This document shows positions 1 through 8,720 of a stretch of 64,000 nt of DNA, piece by piece. The notes beneath the pieces were generated by a model that was given only the letters and a program-made list of their open reading frames with translations, did not search any database and was not told the DNA's origin. Each line of letters begins with the position of its first letter. Within the stretch, counting starts at the first letter, position 1. The translations under genes and the position numbers were made by a program. Source of the DNA: Noviherbaspirillum humi (lineage in GTDB: Bacteria; Pseudomonadota; Gammaproteobacteria; Burkholderiales; Burkholderiaceae_D). The stretch lies in contig NZ_FZOT01000006.1 in NCBI RefSeq assembly GCF_900188095.1, positions 62,001-126,000 on the forward strand. Reading direction: 5' to 3'.

Positions 1-807
1 AGCGGCGAACTGAAGCTGGCCTGCGCACTGGCGGAGAAGCAGTCGCGCTATGACCTGGCCGACATCGCCACGTCCGCCAGGCGCGACGGCGACCGCTACG
101 TTCTGAACGGCGCCAAGACGGTAGTGCTGCACGGCGCCCAGGCCGGCCAGATCATCGTGTCGGCGCGCAGCGCCGGCGGCCAGCGCGATGCGGAGGGCAT
201 TTCCCTGTTCCTGGTGCCCGCGGGCACCGAGGGCATGACGGTGCGGGAATACCGTACCCTGGATGGCATGCGCGCAGCCGACATCGAGTTCGGCAACGTT
301 GCCTTGCCGGCATCGGCGCTGCTCGGTAAGGAAGGCCTGGGATGGGAGTCGCTGGATGCGGCATCGGACTACGGCGTGGCACTGCTCTGCGCGGAAGCGG
401 TGGGCGTGATGGAAGCGCTGAACGCCGCCACGCTGGAGTATCTGAAGACGCGCCAGCAGTTCGGCGTCCCCATCGGCAAGTTCCAGGCGCTGCAGCATCG
501 CATGGCCGACATGTTCATCCACTTCGAGCAGGCCCGCTCCATGGCGACGCTGGCAGCGGTGAAAGCGGATTCTGCGGATGCGCAGGAGCGGCGCCGCACC
601 GTGTCCGCCGCCAAGGCGCGCATCGGCCAGGCGGCGCGCTTCATCGGCCAGCAGGCGGTGCAGCTGCATGGCGGCATGGGCGTCACCAATGAACTGCCGG
701 CAGCGCATCACTTCAAGCGCCTGTCCCTGATCGAGCTGACTCTTGGCGATACCGACCACCATCTGGCGCGGTTCGCTTCTCAACCCGGCTTCCGCGACGC
801 GGCCTGA
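1..807 (+). CDS. Acyl-CoA dehydrogenase, C-terminal part (5' end outside window)
   Basis: FAD-dependent dehydrogenase that would put a trans-2 double bond into an acyl-CoA. The reading frame is open from base 1 with no start, so the N-terminal part lies upstream of the window. The visible 268 residues hold the end of the middle beta domain and the C-terminal helical domain, including the family stretch QFGVPIGKFQALQHRMADM, QLHGGMGVTNE and the ending LGDTDHHLARF seen in the small subunits of paired (pimeloyl-CoA type) dehydrogenases. A MaoC hydratase starts 15 bases downstream, which fits dehydrogenation followed by hydration. Family call is firm; the substrate is unknown. Confidence 0.9.
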   Translation, partial: SGELKLACALAEKQSRYDLADIATSARRDGDRYVLNGAKTVVLHGAQAGQIIVSARSAGGQRDAEGISLFLVPAGTEGMTVREYRTLDGMRAADIEFGNVALPASALLGKEGLGWESLDAASDYGVALLCAEAVGVMEALNAATLEYLKTRQQFGVPIGKFQALQHRMADMFIHFEQARSMATLAAVKADSADAQERRRTVSAAKARIGQAARFIGQQAVQLHGGMGVTNELPAAHHFKRLSLIELTLGDTDHHLARFASQPGFRDAA

Positions 808-822
808 GGCGACGGAGTCCCC

Positions 823-1287
823 ATGCGTCAATTCAAGTGGTATTTCGAGGACTTCACGCCGGGCCGAACCATCCACGTCGGCACCCGCCTCGTGGAGGAG
901 CAGGAGATCATCGATTTCGCGCGCCAGTTCGATCCGCAACCCTTTCACGTCGACAAGGCGGCCGGCGAGCAATCCATCTACGGCGGCCTCATCGCCAGCG
1001 GCTGGCACACCTGCGGCATGATGATGCGCATGATGGTCGACGGCTTCATGCGGGAAGCCGCCAGCCTCGGTTCCCCCGGCGTGGACGAGATCCGCTGGCT
1101 CAAGCCGGTGCGTGCCGGGGATACCCTCAGCGTCACGACCACGGTGCTGGATGCGAGGCCGTCGGCCAGCAAGCCGGACCGCGGCGTGGTCCATACCATG
1201 TGGGAAGCGAAGAACCAGCATGGCGAGACGGTGACCACGGTGAAGGGCATGGGCATGTTCATGCGTCGGCCGAAGGAAGCGGCTTAG
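823..1287 (+). CDS. MaoC-family (R)-specific enoyl-CoA hydratase-like protein
   Basis: A 154-residue single hot-dog domain protein. The hydratase-2 motif is present as [13 protein letters not shown], with the likely catalytic pair Asp37 and His42, followed by [11 protein letters not shown]. The family adds water to trans-2-enoyl-CoA to give the (R)-3-hydroxyacyl-CoA. It lies 15 bases after an acyl-CoA dehydrogenase gene and 34 bases before a second MaoC gene, so the three are probably co-transcribed. Such a hydratase could also supply (R)-hydroxyacyl-CoA to the PHA synthase encoded at 13 kb, but that link is inference. Confidence 0.9.
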   Translation: MRQFKWYFEDFTPGRTIHVGTRLVEEQEIIDFARQFDPQPFHVDKAAGEQSIYGGLIASGWHTCGMMMRMMVDGFMREAASLGSPGVDEIRWLKPVRAGDTLSVTTTVLDARPSASKPDRGVVHTMWEAKNQHGETVTTVKGMGMFMRRPKEAA

Positions 1288-1321
1288 CGAGAGCCGCTTC
1301 GCGTACAGACAGGGAGAAGAA

Positions 1322-1777
1322 ATGCGAACGATCGAATCCGTCGCCGAGCTCAGGGAACTGGTCGGCCGGGAAGTGGCAGTGTCGGAGTGGGTGGAAATCA
1401 CCCAGGAGCGGGTGCGGAAATTCGCAGACGCCACCGACGACCACCAATGGATACACCTCGACGTGGAACGCTGCCAGCGTGAGTCGCCCTATGGCGGCAC
1501 CATCGCCCACGGCTTTCTCACGCTTTCGCTGCTGCCGATGATGATGGCCAGCGCCATGCAGATGCCGGCAGCGAAGATGAGCGTGAACTATGGCTTGAAC
1601 AAGGTGCGTTTTCCGGCGCCGGTGCCGGTCGGCAGCCGCGTCCGCGGCCGCATGCTGCTGATGGCGCTGGAAGACATTCCCGGCGGCGTGCAGATGACCT
1701 GGCAAGTAACAATGGAAAGGGAAGGCGGCGACAAGCCGGTGTGCGTGGCGGAGTCGCTGTCGCGTCGCTACGAGTAG
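1322..1777 (+). CDS. MaoC-family dehydratase (NodN-like)
   Basis: A 151-residue hot-dog fold protein. The motif FADATDDHQWIHLD carries the expected Asp40 and His45, followed by SPYGGTIAHGFLTLSL, the form typical of the NodN-like MaoC branch. A purine-rich AGGGAGAAGAA lies just before the ATG. It differs clearly from the MaoC protein encoded just upstream, so the pair is not a recent tandem duplication. It ends before a strong terminator and closes the rightward acyl-CoA operon. The substrate cannot be read from the sequence. Confidence 0.9.
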   Translation: MRTIESVAELRELVGREVAVSEWVEITQERVRKFADATDDHQWIHLDVERCQRESPYGGTIAHGFLTLSLLPMMMASAMQMPAAKMSVNYGLNKVRFPAPVPVGSRVRGRMLLMALEDIPGGVQMTWQVTMEREGGDKPVCVAESLSRRYE

Positions 1778-1800
1778 GGCGATCGGTGCCGATGTGATGA

Positions 1801-1828
1801 AAGGCGGACCAGGCGGTCCGCCTTTTTT
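1801..1828 (+). terminator. Rho-independent terminator after the MaoC operon
   Basis: A perfect 10-bp stem (1801-1810 with 1815-1824), a four-base AGGC loop and a run of Ts. It separates the rightward acyl-CoA genes from the convergent GST gene. Confidence 0.9.
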
Positions 1829-1849
1829 CCTTGCGGAGCGGTGAAGGGT

Positions 1850-2542
1850 TCAGCGCCGCTCGTACTGCGTCTTGCCGAACAGGATTTCCTTAGCCTTGTC
1901 GTCCCGTATCGGCTTGCGCAGGTCGGCGAGCACCTGCACGCCGCGCTGCACTGCGGGGCGTGCCTCGATTTCGTCGAACCAGCGCTTGGCATTCGGGAAG
2001 TCGGCCCAGTCGATGCCCTGGTTCTTCCATGAGCGCAGCCAGGGGAAGGTCGCGATGTCGGCGATGGTGTATTCGCTGCCGGCGAGATAGCCTTCCTTGG
2101 CCACCTGGCGGTCGATCACGCCGTACAGCCGGCGCGCTTCGTTGGTGTAGCGGTTGACCGCATACTCGATCTGTTCCGGCGCATAGATGCGGAAATGGTG
2201 CGCCTGCCCGAGCATGGGGCCTACGCCGCCCATCTGAAACATCAGCCATTGCAGGGTGGCGAACTTCTGCCGGTCGGTGTCGCCGAGGAAGCGTCCGACC
2301 TTGCTGGCGAGGTAGAGGAGGATGGCGCCGGACTCGAACAGCGACATCGCCTGGCCGTCGGGACCATCCTCGTCGACGATGGCGGGAATCTTGTTGTTCG
2401 GGGAAATCGCCAGGAACTCCGGCTTGAACTGGTCGCCGGCGCCGATATCGATATGGTGAACGCGGTAGGGCAGGCCGCATTCCTCCAGCATGATGTGGAC
2501 CTTGTGGCCGTTCGGCGTGGCGGTGGAATAGACGTCGATCAT
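1850..2542 (-). CDS. Glutathione S-transferase family protein, YfcG-like
   Basis: About 230 residues, with an N-terminal thioredoxin-like domain followed by an all-helical GST domain. The N-terminus (YSTATPNGHKVHIMLEE, then SPNNKIPAIVD and LFESGAILLYLA) matches the YfcG/Nu-class group, which acts as a glutathione-dependent disulfide-bond reductase. Two ATGs lie six bases apart. The AAAGG ribosome site touches the first but sits six bases before the second, so the second (Met-Ile-Asp-Val) is chosen, as in YfcG. It is monocistronic, upstream of a convergent terminator. Confidence 0.85.
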   Translation of the reverse strand: MIDVYSTATPNGHKVHIMLEECGLPYRVHHIDIGAGDQFKPEFLAISPNNKIPAIVDEDGPDGQAMSLFESGAILLYLASKVGRFLGDTDRQKFATLQWLMFQMGGVGPMLGQAHHFRIYAPEQIEYAVNRYTNEARRLYGVIDRQVAKEGYLAGSEYTIADIATFPWLRSWKNQGIDWADFPNAKRWFDEIEARPAVQRGVQVLADLRKPIRDDKAKEILFGKTQYERR

Positions 2543-2576
2543 TAGCATCCTTTCGAAACGGGTTGTCGGAAAACGA

Positions 2577-2607
2577 AACGCGGCTGCCGCCGGGCGGCAA
2601 CCGCGTT
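2577..2607 (-). terminator. Rho-independent terminator after the leftward acyl-CoA dehydrogenase operon
   Basis: A 31-base nearly symmetric hairpin centred on 2592, with a 15-base arm and one mismatch. On the minus strand it is followed by a T-rich tail (TTTCGTTTTCC). It lies between the end of the dehydrogenase gene (2632) and the GST start. Confidence 0.75.
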
Positions 2608-2631
2608 CCTGTCAAAGTCGCGGCGGTTGAA

Positions 2632-3894
2632 TCAGGAACGGGTGATAGGCAGCTCCAGGTCCTTTTTCGGAATCGACATGTGCTTGGCCAGCTCCAGCTT
2701 GGCGATGGCATTGCGGTGCACTTCGTCCGGACCGTCGGCGATGCGCAGGGTGCGGTTGCCCGCCCACTGGCCGGCGAGCGGGAAGTCGTCGCAGACGCCG
2801 CCTGCGCCGTAGGCCTGAATGGCCCAGTCCAGCACCTGCTGGGTGACGTTCGGCGCCAGCACCTTGATCATCGCGATCTCGGCCCTGGCGTGCTTGTTGC
2901 CGACCGTATCCATCATGTAGGCGGCCTTCAGCGTGAGCAGGCGGGCGGTGTCGATGCGGATGCGGGCCTCGGCGATGCGCTCATGCCAGATGCTCTGCTC
3001 GGAAACCCGCTTGCCGAACGCGACCCGGTCGTTGAGGCGCTTGCACATCAATTCCAGCGCGCGTTCGGCCACGCCGATGGCGCGCATGCAGTGGTGGATG
3101 CGGCCTGGTCCAAGGCGGCCCTGGGCGATCTCGAAGCCGCGTCCTTCGCCGAGCAGGATGCTGGAGGCGGGCACGCGCACGTTCTCGAACAAAATTTCGC
3201 AGTGGCCGTGCGGCGCGTCGTCGTAGCCGAAGACGTTGAGCGGGCGCTTGATGGTGACGCCCGGCGTATCGCGCGGCACAAGGATCATGGATTGCTGCTG
3301 GTGGCGCGGCGCGTCCGGATCGGTCTTGCCCATCAGGATGAAGATGGCGCAGCGCGGATCGCCCGCGCCGGAGATCCACCACTTGTGGCCGTTGATCACG
3401 TACTCGTCGCCGTCGCGCTCGATGCGGGTCTCAATGTTGGTGGCATCGGAAGAAGCCACGCGCGGTTCCGTCATCGCAAAGGCGGAACGGATCTCGCCGC
3501 GCAGCAGCGGCTCCAGCCACCGGCGCTTGTGTTCTTCGCTGCCGTAGCGCTCGATGGTTTCCATATTGCCGGTGTCCGGCGCAGAGCAGTTGAACACTTC
3601 CGGGGCCCAGGGCACCCGGCCCATGATTTCGCACAGCGGCGCGTAATCGAGGTTGGACAAGCCTTCCGGCGCGCGCGGCGACTTCGGCAGGAACAGGTTC
3701 CACAGGCCCTGTTCGCGCGCCTTCGGCTTGAGCTGTTCGATCAGCTCGGTGGCGATCCAGCGATTGCCCTTTTCCCGGCCGTTGCGGTCCACTTCCTCGT
3801 CGTATGCCTTTTCATTCGGATAGATGTGTTCATCCATGAAGCGCAGCAGCTTCTGCTGCAGTTCCTTGCAACGGGCGGAATACTCGAAGTCCAT
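2632..3894 (-). CDS. Acyl-CoA dehydrogenase, ACAD10/ACAD11 type
   Basis: 420 residues with the usual N-terminal helical, middle beta and C-terminal helical domains. The middle domain shows [15 protein letters not shown] and KWWISGAG. Near the C-terminus is [12 protein letters not shown]: the position of the medium-chain enzyme's catalytic Glu (in YEGT) is Asp387 here, as in the ACAD10/11 branch. In animals that branch is fused to an APH-like kinase domain; here the kinase is the separate gene 67 bases upstream. The pair is linked in other bacteria to catabolism of 4-hydroxyacyl-CoAs by phosphorylation and elimination. That function is inferred from family and neighbours. Confidence 0.9.
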   Translation of the reverse strand: MDFEYSARCKELQQKLLRFMDEHIYPNEKAYDEEVDRNGREKGNRWIATELIEQLKPKAREQGLWNLFLPKSPRAPEGLSNLDYAPLCEIMGRVPWAPEVFNCSAPDTGNMETIERYGSEEHKRRWLEPLLRGEIRSAFAMTEPRVASSDATNIETRIERDGDEYVINGHKWWISGAGDPRCAIFILMGKTDPDAPRHQQQSMILVPRDTPGVTIKRPLNVFGYDDAPHGHCEILFENVRVPASSILLGEGRGFEIAQGRLGPGRIHHCMRAIGVAERALELMCKRLNDRVAFGKRVSEQSIWHERIAEARIRIDTARLLTLKAAYMMDTVGNKHARAEIAMIKVLAPNVTQQVLDWAIQAYGAGGVCDDFPLAGQWAGNRTLRIADGPDEVHRNAIAKLELAKHMSIPKKDLELPITRS

Positions 3895-3961
3895 GTCGTC
3901 TCCTTGAGGCTGGTGTCAGCCGGTTTAGCGTTGGTTGTATCGGTTTATCGGGAAAGGGCGG

Positions 3962-5026
3962 TCATTGGCCCTGGCCGCTCGCATAGCGCCAGCCCATCTC
4001 CGCCATCGGGCGGGCCGACTTGCCGGACTTGAGCGCCTGCTCGCTGGAAGCGGTGCCGTCCACATAGCGCTTCATGATGCCTTGCAGGATGCCGGCCATG
4101 CGGAACATGTTGTAGGCGAGGTAAAAGTTGAAGTCGGCCTTGTTGATATTGCTGCCGGTGCGTTCGCAGTACTTGGCGATGTACTCGTCCTCGGACGGAA
4201 TGCCGAGTGCTTTCAGGTCGAGCCCGCCGATGCCGCGGAACTGGCCCTGGGGAATGTGCCAGCTCATGCAGTGGTAGGAAAAGTCGGCGAAGGGATGGCC
4301 GAGGGTGGACAGCTCCCAGTCCAGCACCGCCAGCACGCGCGGCTCGGTCGGGTGGAAGATCATGTTGTCCATGCGGTAGTCGCCATGCACGATGCTGGTC
4401 TGGTCTCCGGCGGGGATGTTCTTTGGCAGCCACTCGATCAGGTGGTCCATCGCCTCGATGGTCTCCGTCTCCGACGCCTTGTACTGCTTGGTCCAGCGGT
4501 CGATCTGGCGGGCGAAGTAGTTGCCGGGCTTGCCGTAGCTGCCGAGGCCAATCGCTTCATAGTCGATGGTGTGCAGCTGCGCGATCACGCGGTTCATCTC
4601 GTCGTAGATCTCCGCACGCTGCTCGCGGCTCATGCCGGGCAGCGACTGGTCCCACAGCACACGCCCTTCGACGAACTCCATGATGTAGAAGGCGCGGCCG
4701 ATGATGGATTCGTCGGTGCAGAGAGCATGCTGGCGCGGCGCCGGGAAGCCGGCCTTGTTGAGCGCATCCATGACGCGGAATTCGCGGTCGATGGCATGGG
4801 CGGAGGGCAGCAGCTTGGCGGCGGGCGCGGGCTTGGTCCGCAGCACGTATTGACGATCGCCGGCACTCAGCTTGAAGGTGGGATTGGATTGGCCGCCCTT
4901 GAATTGCTCGACGGCGAGATCGCCGGAGTAGCCTTCCACATGCTGGCGCATGTAGTCCTGCAGCGCGCCGACGTCGAATTTCTGGCGCTCGGAGACCGGG
5001 CGGGTCCCCATGTATTCTTCGTACAT
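3962..5026 (-). CDS. APH-like phosphotransferase (ACAD10/11 N-terminal-domain homologue)
   Basis: 354 residues with a protein-kinase-like fold. The catalytic loop HGDYRMDNMIFHPTEP has the Brenner motif HxDxxxxN, and the metal-binding DWELSTLGHPFADF follows. The nucleotide-binding Lys is not obvious by eye. Despite its Pfam relatives this is unlikely to be an antibiotic kinase: it precedes an ACAD11-type dehydrogenase and matches the kinase half of that fusion (compare LvaA of Pseudomonas levulinate catabolism). The ATG follows AGGAGACAAG. No LvaB-like small partner is seen. Confidence 0.88.
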   Translation of the reverse strand: MYEEYMGTRPVSERQKFDVGALQDYMRQHVEGYSGDLAVEQFKGGQSNPTFKLSAGDRQYVLRTKPAPAAKLLPSAHAIDREFRVMDALNKAGFPAPRQHALCTDESIIGRAFYIMEFVEGRVLWDQSLPGMSREQRAEIYDEMNRVIAQLHTIDYEAIGLGSYGKPGNYFARQIDRWTKQYKASETETIEAMDHLIEWLPKNIPAGDQTSIVHGDYRMDNMIFHPTEPRVLAVLDWELSTLGHPFADFSYHCMSWHIPQGQFRGIGGLDLKALGIPSEDEYIAKYCERTGSNINKADFNFYLAYNMFRMAGILQGIMKRYVDGTASSEQALKSGKSARPMAEMGWRYASGQGQ

Positions 5027-5108
5027 CTTGTCTCCTGGATGTTCTCGAACCGTGTGTTCGATTCTAACCCAACATTGCGCACGGTCGTACTTTTTTACGT
5101 TTTGCTCT

Positions 5109-5813
5109 TCAGCCGGCGCGGAACTTCTTGTACTGCTCGAGCAGCTTCTCCATGGTGGTGCTGCGCTCCTCGCCCTGCAGGTGCGAAGGCGGGGAGAAGT
5201 TCATCAGGCGCACCACCCAGTCGGCCTGCTGTTCGCCGACATCCAGGGCATTGATGCAGCCGGCGGTCTGCGCCAGGTTGCCGAGGAACAGGCGCTGGTT
5301 GGTCAATGCGTAGGACAGGATGGCGCGGTTGACGCCGCCGTGCAGCACCAGCAGCACCGTGTCCCAGCGCTTGTCGGCGCGCAGGCGGTCGATGGCGGGG
5401 TGCACCCTGTCCAGCAGCTGGCCGATGCTTTCGCCGCCGAGAAACTGCTTATGCTCAGGCACGACGCCGTCGAAGGCGCCGACGAAGGCTTCCCGCAGCG
5501 CTTCATCCGGAATGGCTGACAGTTTGCCGCCGCGGATTTCCTGCAGTTCGGGCCATTGCTCGAATTCGGCCTGTTGCCCGGTCTCGGCCAGCACCCGGGT
5601 CGCGGTTTCGACGGTGCGCGGCAAGCCGGAAACGATCACCTTGTCGAAGCGTATGCCTTCACTGGCGAAGACCTTGCCGGCGGCGCTGGCCTGGGCGCGT
5701 CCGTCTTCATTCAGCGGCACCTGCTCGGGCAGGAAGGGGCGTCCGGTGGCATCGAAATAGGTCACGCTGCCGTGACGTATCAGGTAGATGCGGCGTCTCT
5801 CCATGGGCTTCAT
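5109..5813 (-). CDS. Histidine phosphatase family protein (phosphoglycerate-mutase-like)
   Basis: 234 residues. The N-terminal YLIRHGSVTYFD carries the phospho-accepting His of the RHG motif; LPRTVETA is the second Arg region and LLVLHGGVNRAIL the late catalytic His. The start codon overlaps the stop of the upstream enoyl-CoA hydratase gene as ATGA, so the two are translationally coupled. A phosphatase between a hydratase and an APH-like kinase is notable, because mammalian ACAD10 also carries a phosphatase-type (HAD) domain. The substrate is unknown; a small-molecule phosphate is more likely than a protein. Confidence 0.88.
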   Translation of the reverse strand: MKPMERRRIYLIRHGSVTYFDATGRPFLPEQVPLNEDGRAQASAAGKVFASEGIRFDKVIVSGLPRTVETATRVLAETGQQAEFEQWPELQEIRGGKLSAIPDEALREAFVGAFDGVVPEHKQFLGGESIGQLLDRVHPAIDRLRADKRWDTVLLVLHGGVNRAILSYALTNQRLFLGNLAQTAGCINALDVGEQQADWVVRLMNFSPPSHLQGEERSTTMEKLLEQYKKFRAG

Positions 5814-6589
5814 TTGTAGCGGGGCTTTCTTTTTTCAAGGAAGGCGCTGATGCCTTCCTGGGCATCGGCATGATGCAAGCTTTCGACGAAATGGGTCTTC
5901 TCGACTTCGAAATGCTGGGGCAGCGAGGTATTCAGCGCTTCGTGAGAGAGCGACTTGATGCGCTCCACCGCATTCGGCGACAGCTCGGCCAGTGCGTCGG
6001 CCCATTCCAGCGCCTGGTCCAGCGCGCTGCCGTCGGGCACGAGGCGGTTGACCAGCCCGAGCTGATGCAGGCGTTCGGCGCCGATGGGCTTGCCCTCCAC
6101 CATGATTTCCATCGCCAGCTGGCGCGGCAGGGCGCGGCTCAGGAACCAGCTGCCGCCGCCGTCGGGCGTCAGGCCCACCTTCACATAGGCCATCACGAAC
6201 TTGGCGCTGGCGCCGGCCACCACGAGGTCGCAGGCCAGCGCCAGCGAAAAACCGGCCCCGGCCGCGGCGCCGTCGACGGCGGCGATGACCGGCTTCGGGC
6301 AATCGCGGATGGCTTCGATCCAGCCACGCAGGTTGTCGAGGGAAGCTTCCTGCACCGACTTGTCCTTGCTGCGGTTTTCCAGCAGGCGATTGAGGTTGCC
6401 ACCGGCGCAGAAGAAATGGTCGGCGCCGGTGAGCACCACGGCGCGAATCGAGTCATCGCGTTCGGCGGTGGTCAGGGTTTCCACCGCGGCGGCGTACATG
6501 TCGGGATGCAGCGCGTTCTTGGCGCCGGGATTGGAAATCGTGAGGATCAGGGTCGCATCGCGGCGCGAGGCTTGAAGTTCGGCGGACAT
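5810..6589 (-). CDS. Enoyl-CoA hydratase/isomerase (crotonase) family protein
   Basis: 259 residues, the normal length for a single-domain crotonase. The oxyanion-hole stretches are visible as ADHFFCAGGNLNRL and AVDGAAAGAGFSLALACD, with VGLTPDGGGSWFLSRALP after them. The second acidic residue of classical hydratases is not clearly present, so isomerase or other crotonase chemistry is possible. It is the first gene of a four-gene leftward operon (hydratase, phosphatase, phosphotransferase, dehydrogenase) and overlaps the next gene by four bases. Confidence 0.88.
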   Translation of the reverse strand: MSAELQASRRDATLILTISNPGAKNALHPDMYAAAVETLTTAERDDSIRAVVLTGADHFFCAGGNLNRLLENRSKDKSVQEASLDNLRGWIEAIRDCPKPVIAAVDGAAAGAGFSLALACDLVVAGASAKFVMAYVKVGLTPDGGGSWFLSRALPRQLAMEIMVEGKPIGAERLHQLGLVNRLVPDGSALDQALEWADALAELSPNAVERIKSLSHEALNTSLPQHFEVEKTHFVESLHHADAQEGISAFLEKRKPRYK

Positions 6590-6632
6590 GGCGGTGAATG
6601 AAGTTGGGAGGGCTGGCGTCTCTTGCGGCTTT

Positions 6633-6660
6633 CGGCATGCGGCAGTGAAGCGGCATGCCG
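6633..6660. promoter_or_regulatory. Inverted repeat in divergent promoter region, possible operator
   Basis: Two perfect 8-base arms (6633-6640 and 6653-6660, CGGCATGC / GCATGCCG) separated by 12 bases. It lies between the divergent enoyl-CoA hydratase operon and the GST gene at 6848. There is no T-tract, so it is not a terminator. The position suits a dimeric regulator, but no regulator gene is adjacent. Confidence 0.35.
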
Positions 6661-6847
6661 ATCGGTGGAATCATTGTTCGGCTGTTCGATTCAGGTTTTT
6701 CTATTATTGCCGAAAACGCATATTCGGGTGGCGCGGCCCGCCATCTTCCTGCCGGTGGAGGCGAGCATCGATTGGTGCGATACTTCACGGCGCGGTGGGC
6801 AAGCTGCGCCATTCGACCGCACAAGATCATCAACGACAGGAGACATC

Positions 6848-7501
6848 ATGCTCAAGCTATGCGGCTTCGCACTCAGCAATTACTACAACAAGGTCAAGCT
6901 CGCCCTGCTGGAAAAGGGCGTGGCTTTCGAGGAAGAGCTGGTGTGGGCCGACCGTTCGCCGGCGCTGCTGGCGCGGTCGCCGCTCGGCAAGATACCGTTC
7001 ATCGAGACCGAGGCAGGGTCGCTGTGTGAATCGCAGGTGATCATGGAGTATATCGAGCAGGCTTATCCGCAGCAGCCCTTGTTGCCGGCCGATCCCTATG
7101 CGGCGGCGAAGGTGCGTGAACTGATCACCTTCATGGAACTGCACCTGGAACTGGTGGCGCGGGAGCTCTATCCGAAAGCCTTTTTCGGCGGCGCCCTGAG
7201 CGAGGAAAGCCAGGCCAGGGTGCAAAAGCTGTTGAAGCGAAATATCGCCGCCTTCACCAAGATGGCGAAATTCTCGCCTTACATCGCAGGGAATGAGTTC
7301 ACCATTGCGGACTGCGCCGCCTTCGTGCACCTGCCGCTGATCGGCATTGCCACCAAGGCGGTTTTCGGCGAAGACATGATGGCGGGCCTTCCGGTGCGCG
7401 ACTATGCGCGCATGATCGGCGAGCGCCCAACCGCCCAGCGGGTGAATGCCGACCGCAAGGCGAATCAGGAGCTGGCCGCGCAGCGCAAGCCGGCATCCTG
7501 A
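6848..7501 (+). CDS. Glutathione S-transferase family protein
   Basis: 217 residues. The N-terminal thioredoxin-like domain reads LCGFALSNYYNKVKLALLEKG, then SPLGKIPFIETEAGSLCESQVIMEYIEQ; the C-terminal domain contains AGNEFTIADCAAFVHLPL, the usual GST N-capping box. The frame stays open upstream, but the ATG at 6848 has a GGAG ribosome site and fits the family N-terminus. It is transcribed divergently from the hydratase operon and converges on the aminotransferase gene with only 13 bases between stops. Substrate unknown. Confidence 0.87.
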   Translation: MLKLCGFALSNYYNKVKLALLEKGVAFEEELVWADRSPALLARSPLGKIPFIETEAGSLCESQVIMEYIEQAYPQQPLLPADPYAAAKVRELITFMELHLELVARELYPKAFFGGALSEESQARVQKLLKRNIAAFTKMAKFSPYIAGNEFTIADCAAFVHLPLIGIATKAVFGEDMMAGLPVRDYARMIGERPTAQRVNADRKANQELAAQRKPAS

Positions 7502-7514
7502 CGGAGGGGAGGGA

Positions 7515-8687
7515 TCAGAGGCGGGCCAGCTTGTCGAGGGCCTGCTTCAGGGTCTCGTCTTTCTTGGCGAAGCAGAAACGCACGATGCCGGATTCGCGCG
7601 GATCGTCATAAAAGGCCGAGACCGGAATCGCCGCTACGCCCATCTCGGTGGTGAGCCACTTCGAAAACTCGGCTTCGCTCAGATCCGACACCGCCGAATA
7701 ATCGACGCACTGAAAATAAGTGCCGTCGGACGGCAGCAGGCGAAGCCGGGTGCTCTGGAGCCCGTCCCGGAACAGATCGCGCTTGCGCTGGTAGAAGCCG
7801 GCAAGCTCCAGGTAAGGCGCCGGATTGCCCATGTAGGCGGCGAGGCCGTGCTGAACCGGCGTGTTGACGGTGAACACATTGAACTGGTGCACCTTGCGGA
7901 ACTCGGCGCTGAGCGCGGCCGGGGCGGCGACATAGCCGATCTTCCAGCCGGTGACATGGTAGGTCTTGCCGAAGCTGGAGACGACGAAGGCCCGTTCCGC
8001 CAGTTCCTGATGGCGGCAGACCGATTCGTGGCGCGCACCGTCGTACACCATGTGTTCGTACACCTCGTCCGACAGGATCAGGATATTGGTGCCGCGCACG
8101 ATGTCGGCCAGGGCCTGGATGTCGGCTTCGCGCATGACGGAGCCAGTCGGATTGTGCGGCGAGTTGATGATGATCAGCCGAGTCTTGCCGGTGACGGCGG
8201 CGGCCACCTTGTCCCACGGCGTGGCATAGCCGGCTTCCCGCAGTTCCATCTGCACGAACACTGGCGTGCCGCCGGCCAGTTCGATGGCAGGCACATAGCT
8301 GTCGTAAGCCGGTTCGATGACGATCGCTTCCTCGCCCGGATGCAGGCAGCAAAGGATGGCGGTGAGAATGGCCTGGGTCGCGCCGGCGGTGACGGTGATT
8401 TCGCTGTTGGCGTCGTAATGCCGGCCGTAGAGTGCTCCGATCTTCTGTGAAATCGCCGCGCGCAGCGCCGGCACGCCGGTCATCGGCGGGTACTGGTTCA
8501 TGCCGTCGCGCATCGCATTCGACACTGCCTCCACCAGCGCCGGATCGCAATTGAAGTCCGGGAAGCCCTGGCCTAAATTGACCGCGCCTTTTTCCGCCGC
8601 GAGAGCGGACATCACGGTGAAGATGGTGGTGCCGACTTTCGGCAGGCGGCTGGGCGGCACGAGGCTGGATGCGGTGGCTGTCGTCAT
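7515..8687 (-). CDS. ybdL: Methionine aminotransferase (YbdL-type, class I/II PLP enzyme)
   Basis: 390 residues, fold type I aminotransferase. The N-terminus SRLPKVGTTIFTVMSALA and NLGQGFPDF, then NQYPPMTG, follow E. coli YbdL closely. YbdL uses methionine, histidine and phenylalanine with 2-oxo acids such as KMTB. The PLP lysine is Lys241 in SSFGKTYHVTGWK, and SPHNPTG and SDEVYEH give the pyridine-ring contacts. It stands alone. Substrate preference is assigned by family resemblance only. Confidence 0.85.
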   Translation of the reverse strand: MTTATASSLVPPSRLPKVGTTIFTVMSALAAEKGAVNLGQGFPDFNCDPALVEAVSNAMRDGMNQYPPMTGVPALRAAISQKIGALYGRHYDANSEITVTAGATQAILTAILCCLHPGEEAIVIEPAYDSYVPAIELAGGTPVFVQMELREAGYATPWDKVAAAVTGKTRLIIINSPHNPTGSVMREADIQALADIVRGTNILILSDEVYEHMVYDGARHESVCRHQELAERAFVVSSFGKTYHVTGWKIGYVAAPAALSAEFRKVHQFNVFTVNTPVQHGLAAYMGNPAPYLELAGFYQRKRDLFRDGLQSTRLRLLPSDGTYFQCVDYSAVSDLSEAEFSKWLTTEMGVAAIPVSAFYDDPRESGIVRFCFAKKDETLKQALDKLARL

Positions 8688-8720
8688 GGATGGAGGTTGG
8701 GCTAGTGGTTGTGCATGGTG

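Noticed and set aside
3962-5026. Aminoglycoside resistance gene
   Set aside because: The fold is APH-like, but the neighbour is an ACAD11-type dehydrogenase and the protein matches the kinase half of that fusion.
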